Positions 9,820 through 17,469 of a stretch of DNA of 64,000 nt are shown here, piece after piece. This DNA comes from Halomonas sp. 1513 (GTDB lineage Bacteria > Pseudomonadota > Gammaproteobacteria > Pseudomonadales > Halomonadaceae): the NCBI GenBank assembly GCA_001971685.1, contig CP019326.1, positions 1,364,001 to 1,428,000 on the forward strand, read 5' to 3'. Every line of letters starts with the position of its first letter. Position 1 is the first letter of the stretch. The translations under genes were made by a program, and so were the position numbers. The notes beneath the pieces are model-generated. The model made no database searches. It worked only from the letters and a program-made list of their open reading frames with translations, and was not told where the DNA came from.

Positions 9820-10620
9820 TTATAAACCTGAATTGCTAGAGCCCGAGCTATGGGCTTCGGTGGGGATTTCATACCAGAAACTGTGTGATGAAGACACAAC
9901 GGACATCGTCCAGGCCTCTACAGCTTTCTTGTGAATTCGGCTGAAGAAGCCTGATGCACTGTAAGGAGTGTATCCATCTTCATCATAATCGTCCCCGCCA
10001 GCATGGAAAAAGCCACGCCAGCAGATCGTTGGATTGACCAAGATTATGTGCCGACCTCGTCCAAAGACATTCTTCTTGTAGAATCGGATAAAGCCATCTG
10101 CCTCGAACGCCTTGAGGTATCCCGAGACGTGGTTTAGCTTGATCCCGAGATGCTCAGCGATATCACTGGTGTGGTCTTCGAGGATCACGTTGCGTGTCAC
10201 AATCAGGTCACACAGGGCGGTGAACTTCTGGGCTTTATCCTTCGTGAGATAAGAATCCATGACTGCTCTCACGGCTGCATCAGCCCACCGCAGCTTTTCG
10301 GAAGCCTTGCCCTGATCGACGTTCTCCCGAGTGTCCTCGCCAGACCACTCTAGGACTTCTTGTTTGTCTCTACATTGGTCTAGGGACTGAGTTTTACTGG
10401 AAGGCAAGCGCATCTCATTGGGCATTGGCCGTTCATCGATAACCTCGCCGGTGGCCATGTCAACGTCGAGAACAACGTTCTCCTCGAGAATCGCTACGCC
10501 TCCGATAAGACGATGGGTTTTGCAAATCTTTGGGCTTAACTTGTCGTCCGTTCTGACGGTCCTTCTTCGCTTGGCGTGAGTGATCGCGCTGACGTTGCTG
10601 GCTTTGATGGTAGACGTCAT
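9820..10620 (-). CDS. RepL-like winged-helix replication protein
   Basis: This 266-aa protein has a variable basic N-terminus (AKRRRTVR) and a winged helix-turn-helix around residues 145-205 (HTSDIAEHLGIKLNHVSGYL, then FEADGFIRFYKKNVFG). After that comes VNPTICWRGFF, which resembles the INPxxxWRG block at the end of plasmid and phage RepL-type initiators. If correct, it would start replication of an excised circular form of the element. A plain transcription factor is the alternative. It has no catalytic motifs. It lies in the same orientation as the regulators upstream. Confidence 0.6.
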   Translation of the reverse strand: MTSTIKASNVSAITHAKRRRTVRTDDKLSPKICKTHRLIGGVAILEENVVLDVDMATGEVIDERPMPNEMRLPSSKTQSLDQCRDKQEVLEWSGEDTRENVDQGKASEKLRWADAAVRAVMDSYLTKDKAQKFTALCDLIVTRNVILEDHTSDIAEHLGIKLNHVSGYLKAFEADGFIRFYKKNVFGRGRHIILVNPTICWRGFFHAGGDDYDEDGYTPYSASGFFSRIHKKAVEAWTMSVVSSSHSFWYEIPTEAHSSGSSNSGL

Positions 10621-10944
10621 ATCGTACTTACCTCATGAGTAGAACCACCCACCAGCAAGCCCACCACAAGCCCATAGGCACGGGAATACCTGATCGGGCG
10701 TACGAATGGCCCAGTCCCGCGCTTAGCTAGGAGGTGGCTCTACTGATAAGGGGGCGGTGTGTGATGTGGTGCGGAGGGATTGGCATAGACTGCGCGCCCG
10801 ATGATCCAAGCCAGTGATGCCACCTTCTCCTGTAGTGGGCCGCAATCCGTGTGGGGCTGTGAGGCTCTCTGAGAGGTTTCAAAGGCGTAGCGGTAGGATG
10901 GCCCTGATCCGTGTGGTAGCAGCCGTCAGGCAGTCTCTCTGGCC
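10621..10944. other. 324-base noncoding gap upstream of the RepL-like gene
   Basis: I see no convincing gene. The word ATCCGTGTGG occurs twice (10845 and 10907, 62 bp apart), and several short G-rich words are present. An origin or promoter region for the replication protein is plausible from position, but no iteron array is visible. Confidence 0.4.
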
Positions 10945-11373
10945 TCAGGTGTGCTGACCCACTGCCCGCTGGAGGGAATCCCGACGAGCATCGGCCAGCT
11001 TTCTCTGTTCGTGTTCCTCTTCGAGTTGCTCCTGGGTGTCGGCGGCGAGTCGGAGGGCTTCGGCGAATGTCTGCGGCAGCTTCGGCTGAGCGACCTGCTC
11101 TTCCAGCTCCTGCCAGCGGTCCACCAGTCGAGCGGTGAACTCGGGGGATAGCTGGGCGACGATCACATAGCTGTCCCGCTTGCCAACGTGGTAGACGACG
11201 CCAGGACGTCCGCCGGAGGACTTCTCCCCCATTGGGGTAAAAGTGATGAGTCCTTTGCCTGACAGACGGGCCATTGACTGCTTCACCTTGTCGTGGCGGG
11301 ACTCCACCACCTCAGCGATCTCGCGGCTGGACATGGTGGGCTCGGTGGATTGGGTCTTCATCAGATTGCTCAT
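10945..11373 (-). CDS. Rha-family phage regulatory protein
   Basis: This 142-aa protein begins its domain with TMSSREIAEVVESRHDKVKQSM, the helix-turn-helix typical of Rha and related phage regulators. The conserved KRDSYVIVAQLSPEFTARLV and DRWQELE block follows, with a coiled, Glu/Gln-rich C-terminus. Rha proteins regulate lysogenic or lytic programmes, and the second block is shared with antirepressors. Position between the MarR-type regulator and the replication protein suits a role in controlling element replication or excision. The target cannot be read. Confidence 0.82.
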   Translation of the reverse strand: MSNLMKTQSTEPTMSSREIAEVVESRHDKVKQSMARLSGKGLITFTPMGEKSSGGRPGVVYHVGKRDSYVIVAQLSPEFTARLVDRWQELEEQVAQPKLPQTFAEALRLAADTQEQLEEEHEQRKLADARRDSLQRAVGQHT

Positions 11374-11505
11374 TGCGTAGCTCTCTCAGGCAGTTCACTG
11401 CCGTTCACAGTTGTCGAGGAACGAGCGGAGCGAGGCTCCGTCTGGGTGCGTGGCGCGGTGATTCTGTAAGGGGGCCGCATTGCACAAATCCTTCAACTGC
11501 TTGGC

Positions 11506-11595
11506 TTAACCAAGGAGCGTCTCCATGTAGTCCAGTTGGTTGTCTAGGAAGTCTTCGGCAGCATGGTCGGTACTGACACGCTTCGAGTCTGAAGC
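11506..11595 (-). other. in-frame open continuation after the MarR-type stop codon
   Basis: After the TGA that ends the MarR-type gene (11596-11598), the same frame stays open for 29 codons. It encodes a plausible acidic tail (HAAEDFLDNQLDYMETLLG) before TAA at 11506-11508. The gene may once have been longer and been shortened by a CGA or GGA to TGA change, or there may be read-through. Confidence 0.45.
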
Positions 11596-11964
11596 TCATC
11601 GAATTATGTCAGCTAGCTCAGCGGCGAACTCTTCTCCTTTGTCGGTGAGGAACACCAGCTTCCGGCGTCGTTCGCGCGGATCTTCTTTGGTCCAGACTAA
11701 GCCAAAGCCGGGTTTATCTACTTCCTGCCACTGAGAGAGAACGGCAATCGTCCTGGAAACTGTCGATTGGCGGCTGCCTGTTTGCTCAATCAGTTGTTTA
11801 ATTGAAATCCCAGGGCTGGCGGCGATGTGGACAAAAAGAGAGGCAGTCTGAAGGGGCAGGTCAGAGTCTAGCTCTCTGAAAAATTGAACGACTGACAAAG
11901 CCCGCCTCATTGAAACTCTGTCAGAGAGGCCCAGGCCTTGCGAGTTGGGCTGCTTTTCTATCAT
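11596..11964 (-). CDS. MarR-type winged-helix regulator
   Basis: The 122-aa protein contains helices LPLQTASLFVHIAASPGIS and then IKQLIEQTGSRQSTVSRTIA, a recognition helix. The wing with LVWTKEDPRERRRKLVFLT and DKG is diagnostic of MarR proteins. The family acts as dimeric repressors, often ligand-responsive. The C-terminal dimerisation helix is short for the family, and the in-frame continuation past the TGA would supply extra helix. Within the element it may control the neighbouring Rha and replication genes or the palindromic promoter at 7243. This is inference. Confidence 0.85.
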   Translation of the reverse strand: MIEKQPNSQGLGLSDRVSMRRALSVVQFFRELDSDLPLQTASLFVHIAASPGISIKQLIEQTGSRQSTVSRTIAVLSQWQEVDKPGFGLVWTKEDPRERRRKLVFLTDKGEEFAAELADIIR

Positions 11965-12041
11965 TACATTTTCCTTTCTAGGAGAAGTTGGGTGGGTAGC
12001 TTTGGTGGCTTACTCAAGATGATTATATTCGCTCGAGTCTG

Positions 12042-12419
12042 TCAGCAGCCGTATTGTCCTGATAAATAGCTTAAGGCTAAATCTCCAAATGCTGCCTCCA
12101 TATCTCTGCCATGTTGCTCCCATGCATCTATTAATTCTTCCGTTCTATATGCTGGGTGTCTAACCGGTTCTCCTCGTTCATACGCATCGAATAGTCCGCA
12201 GAATTCTTCTCCGTCCTTACCCTCATGCCGTCTCGCGCCCTCCATCGATATTAGTCCGTCGAACACCCCTTGGGAGTAACTAACACCAATCGTTCTTCCT
12301 TGATCTCCTTGCGAGAAGAAATCTTTAACATCCTTTACCGACATCAGTTCTGCAGTTGCGCTTTGCGAAATAAAAAAGGTAGTGAGGGCGAGGCAGATTG
12401 CTTTTGGCATATGTGTCAT
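12042..12419 (-). CDS. secreted small protein, possibly Rap1a/Tai-like
   Basis: This 125-aa protein has a signal peptide (AICLALTTFFISQSATA) and a mature domain with two cysteines (EEFCGLF and the final QYGC). The pattern GVSYSQGVFDGL, FCGLF and a C-terminal ALSYLSGQYGC resembles periplasmic Rap1a/Tai-type immunity-like proteins. The similarity is by pattern only and weak. Codon use is AT-richer than in the flanking chromosome. It lies between the regulators and the integrase, a common moron position. Confidence 0.65.
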   Translation of the reverse strand: MTHMPKAICLALTTFFISQSATAELMSVKDVKDFFSQGDQGRTIGVSYSQGVFDGLISMEGARRHEGKDGEEFCGLFDAYERGEPVRHPAYRTEELIDAWEQHGRDMEAAFGDLALSYLSGQYGC

Positions 12420-12462
12420 GTCCGATAAACCTTGACTAAAAGTTGTGTGCTATAAAGAGGCG

Positions 12463-12660
12463 CTAAAAAAAGCCAAGCCACAAGCCTATGCCGTGAATAA
12501 TGCCAATCGGGAAGAATAGCGCACCCGCTATTAGGAATCCCCACCACCCTTCAGACAATGAAGTGATTACGTGTGTCAGCCATGCCGCAACGCTTATAAG
12601 CATAAGGGCCATGCCTATCACTGAGCTTAAATCAGTCTGACCGATCTGTTTTTTCTTCAT
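12463..12660 (-). CDS. small two-TM membrane protein
   Basis: From the ATG at 12660 the protein is 65 aa. It has a basic start (MKKKQIGQ) and two hydrophobic segments (SSVIGMALMLISVAAWL and WGFLIAGALFFPIGIIHGIGL). A frame extends upstream to 12744, but the inner ATG begins the orderly membrane protein and avoids overlap with the integrase. The family is unknown. Small membrane proteins beside integrases are often morons or superinfection factors; that role is only a guess here. Confidence 0.6.
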   Translation of the reverse strand: MKKKQIGQTDLSSVIGMALMLISVAAWLTHVITSLSEGWWGFLIAGALFFPIGIIHGIGLWLGFF

Positions 12661-12740
12661 CCCGTATATCCCTGCTAGGTTATTGCCATGCCAGCCCCAA
12701 GGTAGCTTAGCCAAACTCGGATACGCAAGCCGGTGCTTTA

Positions 12741-14066
12741 TCAATGCAAGGCCTCCAGCTGTATCGTCTCCACTGCTTCAAGGCGTGTTTTGAAGGTCGG
12801 CCCCCGGTTGTAGACCCTATTGGCGGTAGTGAGCCCTCGCTCATGGCCAGTCACCCAGACGATGATTTCCTCTCTTTGACCAGCATCACCCATGATCGTA
12901 ATGGCTGTGGTCCTGAAGGAGTGGAAGCATATATTCCGGTCACCCTTGGAGAGGATCTTGTTGATCAAACGGCTAAACCACTGGGAGAACTTCGGGCTCT
13001 TCTTGCCATCGCGGCGCTTAGTGGCCTCAGCCTCAGCGAATAGATATTTTCTACCGGAAGCCTTGCCGTCCCTGAGTTGATCGAGAACCCCTTGCTTGAT
13101 CTCAGGATGTAAGGGGACTTCTCGGGTAGCGTTGCTGTTCTTTCCCTCACGGATTGCCAGACACCAGATACCTTGGCGCTGAACGATGTCCGTAACCTTC
13201 AGGGAACAGAGTTCATCGATCCTCGCTCCTGTGTAGAAGCCCAGGCGTGGCAGAACGTAGTAGATCCCCCGGTTGTCCTCGGTGGCGGAGAATATCGCTT
13301 CAACATCGGCTCGTGTGAACTGATCATAGTGCCGGACAGTGGCCTTGGGCTTGAGGTTATGGCCCTTGAACGGGTTACCGGAGGGAAGCTCTTCCTCCAT
13401 AGAGTATTCGGCGTGGTTCCAGATAGCCGACAGTCCCGACAGATAATTGGATATTGTCTGGCGCGTCTTCCCGGTGCCAAGCTGGGAGGTGACGAAATCT
13501 TTCACCTTGGACCGCGTGATGTCAGCTAGTGAGCAGTCTTCCTCCCCTAGGTGGCCAAGCAATAGGCCCACGGCCAGGGTGTTCTTCGAGACAGTGGAAG
13601 GCTTCCGCTCGATCAAGGGTGACTCTGTCCAGTCCTCTAGAGCGCCTCTGAGGCTCAACCGGTAGCGGTTCGGTATGTGCCCCCGCTGTATGCTCTGGAA
13701 GGCGTCTAGCTCGATCTCTGGCAGCTTCTCGGGGTCTATGACGTCGGACAGCGTCACTGGGTCGCGTGGGTCGTAGCTAACAAGTGAAGCTGACGTTTCT
13801 CTCAGGTGGTCCCTTGCCTCTAGGAACATCCGCCGCTGCTGGTGCTGGCTGGCCTCTCCCTTGAGCTGGGATTCGATATCGGACAGTTCGACCAGCACTC
13901 GGTCCCTGATCCGACAGGCTTCATCGAGGTCGCCCGTCCGGGTGCTCTGTTGAAGGATCTTCTTACCGAGGTGCTTGGCGAGAACTGGCGATAGGCGCTT
14001 CTGGATGAACCAGACGTTGCCGCGCTGGCGAAGGCTGCGAGTGTCGGCGGGCTTGCCTCTGGCCAT
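12741..14066 (-). CDS. int: tyrosine recombinase / integrase
   Basis: This 441-aa integrase has an N-terminal region of the DUF6538 type (GNVWFIQKRLSPVLAKHLGK), a core-binding SAM-like domain around 160-230 and a C-terminal catalytic domain. Catalytic residues are visible as GFYTGARIDELCSL (first Arg), HSFRTT (His-x-x-Arg) and GHERG plus the terminal tyrosine region TANRVYNRG. It should catalyse integration into and excision from the tRNA-Gly 3' end located 148 bases upstream of its start. It is adjacent to one attachment repeat and arm-type repeats, the standard arrangement. The gene is full-length and appears intact. Confidence 0.95.
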   Translation of the reverse strand: MARGKPADTRSLRQRGNVWFIQKRLSPVLAKHLGKKILQQSTRTGDLDEACRIRDRVLVELSDIESQLKGEASQHQQRRMFLEARDHLRETSASLVSYDPRDPVTLSDVIDPEKLPEIELDAFQSIQRGHIPNRYRLSLRGALEDWTESPLIERKPSTVSKNTLAVGLLLGHLGEEDCSLADITRSKVKDFVTSQLGTGKTRQTISNYLSGLSAIWNHAEYSMEEELPSGNPFKGHNLKPKATVRHYDQFTRADVEAIFSATEDNRGIYYVLPRLGFYTGARIDELCSLKVTDIVQRQGIWCLAIREGKNSNATREVPLHPEIKQGVLDQLRDGKASGRKYLFAEAEATKRRDGKKSPKFSQWFSRLINKILSKGDRNICFHSFRTTAITIMGDAGQREEIIVWVTGHERGLTTANRVYNRGPTFKTRLEAVETIQLEALH

Positions 14067-14128
14067 GGTGATTACCCTAATCGTTCGGCGGTCGATAGGG
14101 CGAGGATATCATTGGAGCGGGGAGCAGG

Positions 14129-14160
14129 TGTAGCCACTTGTGTAGCCATTTCTGTAGCAC
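14129..14160. repeat. TGTAGCCA direct repeats, probable integrase arm sites (right)
   Basis: TGTAGCCA at 14129 and 14141 and the variant TGTAGCAC at 14153 are spaced 12 bp, between the integrase start and the tRNA. An inverted pair CCCATGA (14166-14172) / TCATGGG (14186-14192) follows. The word matches the left-end repeats, supporting arm-type integrase sites. Confidence 0.65.
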
Positions 14161-14214
14161 CTAACCCCATGAATGGTGGGTAAAATCATGGGTATCAATG
14201 GCTTGGGTGGCTAC

Positions 14215-14235
14215 TGGAGCGGGTGAAGGGAATCG
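14215..14235. repeat. right attachment repeat within tRNA-Gly 3' end
   Basis: This 21-bp block, starting with the complement of CCA, is identical to 3798-3818 and marks the tRNA-side junction of the element. Confidence 0.9.
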
Positions 14236-14288
14236 AACCCTCGTCTTAAGCTTGGGAAGCTTCTGCTCTACCATTGAGCTACACCCGC
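14215..14288 (-). tRNA. glyU-like: tRNA-Gly (CCC anticodon)
   Basis: The 74-nt gene folds as a cloverleaf: acceptor GCGGGTG pairs with CACCCGC, the D-arm includes AGCTCAATGGTAGAGC, the anticodon arm is AGCTT-CCC-AAGCT and the T-arm is GAGGGTTCGATTCCCTT. CCA is encoded. It closely resembles E. coli glyU. The 3' 21 bases are duplicated at 3798-3818, showing that the element integrated here while regenerating an intact tRNA. Confidence 0.95.
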
Positions 14289-14460
14289 AAGGCGCTTTGG
14301 ATAGTAAATCCAAGCGCTTAGCCATGCAAGCCGGAGCGGCGGTAGGCGGAAATTTTTACGCCGGGGTGAATCATTTCGGTCCAGGCGTGTCACAAGGGGC
14401 ATGAGCACATTTCGTCGATAGCAGTCGCGAATCTCGTGCTTATGCTTACTTTCGATCTTG

Positions 14461-14490
14461 CCGCCACGTTAGCGCGTGGCGGCTTTTCTT
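14461..14490 (+). terminator. strong hairpin with T-rich tail
   Basis: CCGCCACG (14461-14468) pairs perfectly with CGTGGCGG (14475-14482), followed by CTTTTCTTT. It reads as a + strand terminator, although no + strand gene was found just upstream. On the minus strand it may also mark the end of the CBS-protein transcript. Confidence 0.55.
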
Positions 14491-14546
14491 TGCGTGTGAT
14501 TTGCCCCAAGCCAATGCAGACGCTGCCTGGCGTTGGCGGCGGCGTG

Positions 14547-14957
14547 TCAGTGCTTGCCGCGCATGCGCAGAATGGCCATCAAGACGTCACGACGGGTCAC
14601 GATGCCCACCAGGCGCTCTTGTTCGACCACCGGGAACACCTTCGGCTTGGTGCCAAGCATCTCCTGGGCGAGGTCGGTGATGCTCTTGTTGGGCGTGACC
14701 GACAGCACTTCGTGGCGCATCAATTCCTTGACCAGCGGCGGCTCGTCGTCGAGATAGGCGCTTTCCAGCACCTTGCCGAGCACGTCCTGCTCGGAGATGA
14801 AGCCGATCAGGTGGTCGCGCTGATCGACTACCGGTACCCCGGGCAGGCGGTGCAGGGCCAATCCTTCGACAAGAGTGTTCACCGAGGTGGTGGCCGTGAC
14901 CCGATAGCAGTCGCGCGACATGATCTCACGAACGGTAGTGGGAGCCTTGTTGGGCAT
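14547..14957 (-). CDS. two-CBS-domain protein
   Basis: The ATG at 14957 follows AAGGAG by 7 bases and gives 136 aa. Two CBS motifs fill it: VREIMSRDCYRVTATTSVNT to LIGFISEQDVL, and VKELMRHEVLSVTPNKSITD to LVGIVTRRDVL. A stand-alone CBS pair (Bateman module) usually binds adenine nucleotides and regulates other proteins. No partner enzyme is adjacent, so the target is unknown. There are no membrane segments or other domains. Confidence 0.9.
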   Translation of the reverse strand: MPNKAPTTVREIMSRDCYRVTATTSVNTLVEGLALHRLPGVPVVDQRDHLIGFISEQDVLGKVLESAYLDDEPPLVKELMRHEVLSVTPNKSITDLAQEMLGTKPKVFPVVEQERLVGIVTRRDVLMAILRMRGKH

Positions 14958-15169
14958 TAGCGATCTCCTTATGCCGGTGCGCAGTGCCGTACAGATAAGC
15001 GTATTTCGCGCTATCAGCATAGTCGAGTCCGACCACCGGCTGCGCGCGGACGGTTAACACGCCTTGCCAACGCTTTGGCGGAACCCGGTCCGGGGCGCGC
15101 GACTCGAAGGGAGACCGGCAACGCAGCTGAGAAGCTGCTGACCATTTCGACGTAAGCAGGGGAAGCCTC

Positions 15170-15475
15170 ATGGATGCACGTCAATACCTTGCCAAGAAGG
15201 GCGTGATACTCGACAAGGACGATGACAAGCCGAACACCCTGGAGGAGCTGGCATGGTCGCGGGCCCGCGAGGCCGGCCAGCATCGTCCGCGCAGCGGCAC
15301 GCCCCATGACTGGGAGGATTGGGAGCGCTATCACGATACGCTGGCGGAAGGGGCCGATGAACTGGGGCAGAAGATCAACCCCCAGGCGCACCTGCACTTC
15401 GTCAAAAACGAAGAGGCGGAGGCGCGTCAGCGCTCGCCGCTGCTACAGCCCAGGCCTGCTCGGAAAGACGACTGA
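15170..15475 (+). CDS. conserved-looking hypothetical protein
   Basis: This 101-aa, very polar and charged protein has no cysteines or membrane segment. A GGGGA ribosome site lies close upstream of the ATG. The sequence has many acidic and basic residues plus Trp in HDWEDWERYHDTLAEGADEL, which argues for a real small folded or partly disordered protein. It ends only 8 bases before the convergent glpD stop. I do not recognise the family and infer no function. Confidence 0.6.
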   Translation: MDARQYLAKKGVILDKDDDKPNTLEELAWSRAREAGQHRPRSGTPHDWEDWERYHDTLAEGADELGQKINPQAHLHFVKNEEAEARQRSPLLQPRPARKDD

Positions 15476-15482
15476 AGGCGTC

Positions 15483-16988
15483 TCAGGCCGAGTTCACCAT
15501 CAGCCGGGAGGCAAGATAGGCCTCGAGACGGCGTCGCTGCTCGGCGTCAATCAGCAAGCCCAGCTTGGTCCGCCGCCACAGAATGTCGTCCACACAGTGC
15601 GCCCATTCATGGCGCATCAGGTAATCCACTTCGCGCTGGCTGAGTCCGGCGCCATACTCCTCACCCAGATCCTCCTCCCGCTTGCAGTCGCTCAGGAAGC
15701 CCAGGCACAAGCTGCCATAGCTCGAGGCAAAGCGGCGCGCCCGGGCCTCGCCCAGGAACGGATAGTCCCGAATCAACTGCGCGCTGAACTCACTTTGCGA
15801 GCGGATGTCGCCCCCGGGGAGCAGTGCCTCGGCCGTCCAACTACCGCCCATGTGTGGCAATAGCTCGGCGATTTCGCGCAGGGCTGCCTCGGCCAGCTTG
15901 CGATAGGTGGTGATCTTGCCACCGAAGATCGACAGCATCGGCGCGCCATGGCTATCCAGATCGAGGGTGTAATCACGCGTCATCGCCGATGGGTCGGTGG
16001 ACTCGTCATCGCAGAGCGGACGCACGCCGGAGAAGCTGCTGAGCACGTCATCGCGGCTGAGCTGCTGTTTGAAGTGGTAGTTGACCACATCGAGGATATA
16101 GTCGGTTTCCTCATCGCTGACCGAGACCTTTGACGGGTCACCGTCATAGCGCCGGTCAGTGGTGCCGATCAAGCTGAAGTCCTGATGATAGGGCAGCACG
16201 AAGACGATGCGACCGTCTTTGTTCTGCAGGATATAGGCGCGATCATCGTGGTTGAGGCGCGGCACTACCAGGTGGCTGCCCTGGATCATGCGAATGCCGT
16301 AGCGCGACTGACGATGCGCACTCTTCCGTATGAAGCTCTCGACCCAAGGGCCGGAGGCATTGACCAGCACCTTGGCGTGACGAACCGACTGCTCCCCGGT
16401 CAAGGTGTTTTCCAAGGTGATGACCCAGCGCCCTTGTGCTTCTTGGGCGTCGACGCAGCGTGTGCGCACCATGATCTCGGCGCCATTGTGCTGTGCTTGC
16501 AGTGCATTGAGCACGACCAGTCGCGCATCGTCGACCCAGCAATCCGAGTACTCGAAGCCCTGCACGATGTCCGGGTGCAGCGGGCTGTCGGCATCGAAGC
16601 GCACCCGTCGCGAGCCGGGAAGGCTGTCACGCTTGCCAAGGTGATCGTAGAGGAACAGGCCGGCGCGGATCATCCAGGCCGGCCGCAGGTGCGGTTGGTG
16701 AGGCAGGATGAAACGCAGTGGCCAGACAATATGCGGCGCTTTTCGCAGTAGCACCTCGCGCTCCTTGAGCGCTTCGCGTACCAGGCGAAATTCTCGGTGC
16801 TCCAGGTAGCGCAACCCACCATGAATCAGCTTGCTGCTGGCAGACGACGTGGCACTGGCTAGGTCGGCTTGCTCGCAGAGTCCGACCGAAAGGCCACGGC
16901 CAGCGGCATCGTTGGCGATGCCTGTGCCGTTGATCCCTCCGCCAATCACGAAGAGGTCCATACACGGTGTCGCTGAAGGTGAGGGCAT
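15483..16988 (-). CDS. glpD: glycerol-3-phosphate dehydrogenase GlpD
   Basis: This 501-aa flavoprotein oxidises sn-glycerol-3-phosphate to dihydroxyacetone phosphate and passes electrons to the quinone pool at the inner membrane. The N-terminal FAD dinucleotide fold is FVIGGGINGTGIANDAAGRG. Family blocks SSKLIHGGLRYLEHREFRLV, VLVNASGPWVESF and GGKITTYRKLAE are all present. Length matches aerobic GlpD. It is divergent from the glycerol ABC operon and shares its regulatory region with repeated GlpR-like half-sites. Glycerol kinase, which makes its substrate, is not in this window. Confidence 0.96.
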   Translation of the reverse strand: MPSPSATPCMDLFVIGGGINGTGIANDAAGRGLSVGLCEQADLASATSSASSKLIHGGLRYLEHREFRLVREALKEREVLLRKAPHIVWPLRFILPHQPHLRPAWMIRAGLFLYDHLGKRDSLPGSRRVRFDADSPLHPDIVQGFEYSDCWVDDARLVVLNALQAQHNGAEIMVRTRCVDAQEAQGRWVITLENTLTGEQSVRHAKVLVNASGPWVESFIRKSAHRQSRYGIRMIQGSHLVVPRLNHDDRAYILQNKDGRIVFVLPYHQDFSLIGTTDRRYDGDPSKVSVSDEETDYILDVVNYHFKQQLSRDDVLSSFSGVRPLCDDESTDPSAMTRDYTLDLDSHGAPMLSIFGGKITTYRKLAEAALREIAELLPHMGGSWTAEALLPGGDIRSQSEFSAQLIRDYPFLGEARARRFASSYGSLCLGFLSDCKREEDLGEEYGAGLSQREVDYLMRHEWAHCVDDILWRRTKLGLLIDAEQRRRLEAYLASRLMVNSA

Positions 16989-17056
16989 GGCGCTATTCCA
17001 TTGTTGTCATCGCTGGGTCGTCACCGGGTGACTGATCCGACTCATGTGTGTTTGAA

Positions 17057-17086
17057 AACGAACATAGAAGAATTTTTAACGAACAT
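17057..17086. promoter_or_regulatory. GlpR/DeoR-like operator repeats near glpD
   Basis: AACGAACAT occurs at 17057-17065 and again at 17078-17086, exactly 21 bp (two helical turns) apart, just upstream of glpD. The same word family occurs inverted at 17171-17180 (GTTCGTTCAT). E. coli GlpR half-sites contain the related TTCG/CGAA core. Confidence 0.55.
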
Positions 17087-17370
17087 CAAGCCTCACGCCA
17101 TATGGCCAAGACATTGTCAGTCAAGTGACTGAAATATTTATAAAAAATTGGTTCAGGGGCGGTGTTGAAGGTTCGTTCATGATTCGGCGTTTTTCGAATT
17201 AATCGTTTGATATCAGCGTATTGTCGAGTATCTGAGCGGCTTCGAAATGGCCCTGCATGGCGCTGTGGATCGGCGCGAGCGGCTTAGTCAAAAGTATAAT
17301 GCCGGTAAAAGTCTATATAAAACAATGGCTTGCTTTGCCATCTCGGTGCGGGAGGGCGGAGGATGGGGTG

Positions 17371-17404
17371 TGTTCGTAATTTCATGATTGTATGTTCGAA
17401 CGAA
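17371..17404. promoter_or_regulatory. GlpR/DeoR-like operator upstream of glpS
   Basis: TGTTCGT at 17371-17377 is followed 21-22 bp later by ATGTTCGAACGAA at 17392-17404, which is itself palindromic around TTCGAA. These mirror the AACGAACAT repeats on the glpD side, suggesting that one regulator binds both divergent promoters. Confidence 0.55.
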
Positions 17405-17469
17405 AGTGCACTAGGGTTCGAGAACGCAAGCGACGTCGTTATCCACACAACAATCACGATGAGTTCGGC

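Larger units (their letters stand above)
3798..14235. mobile_element. integrated phage-derived element at tRNA-Gly(CCC)
   Basis: The 10.4-kb segment is bounded by identical 21-bp direct repeats, one of which forms the 3' end of tRNA-Gly including CCA. A tyrosine integrase sits next to the tRNA. The content is phage-like or accessory: integrase, Rha and MarR regulators, RepL-like replication protein, RNase HI, gp14-like virion protein, serine recombinase and a low-GC FRG-domain pair. Base composition is visibly more AT-rich than the flanks. Terminase, portal, capsid and lysis genes are absent, so it is either a satellite or integrative replicating element, or a prophage remnant. The defined ends and intact integrase favour a still discrete unit. 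Confidence 0.88.
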
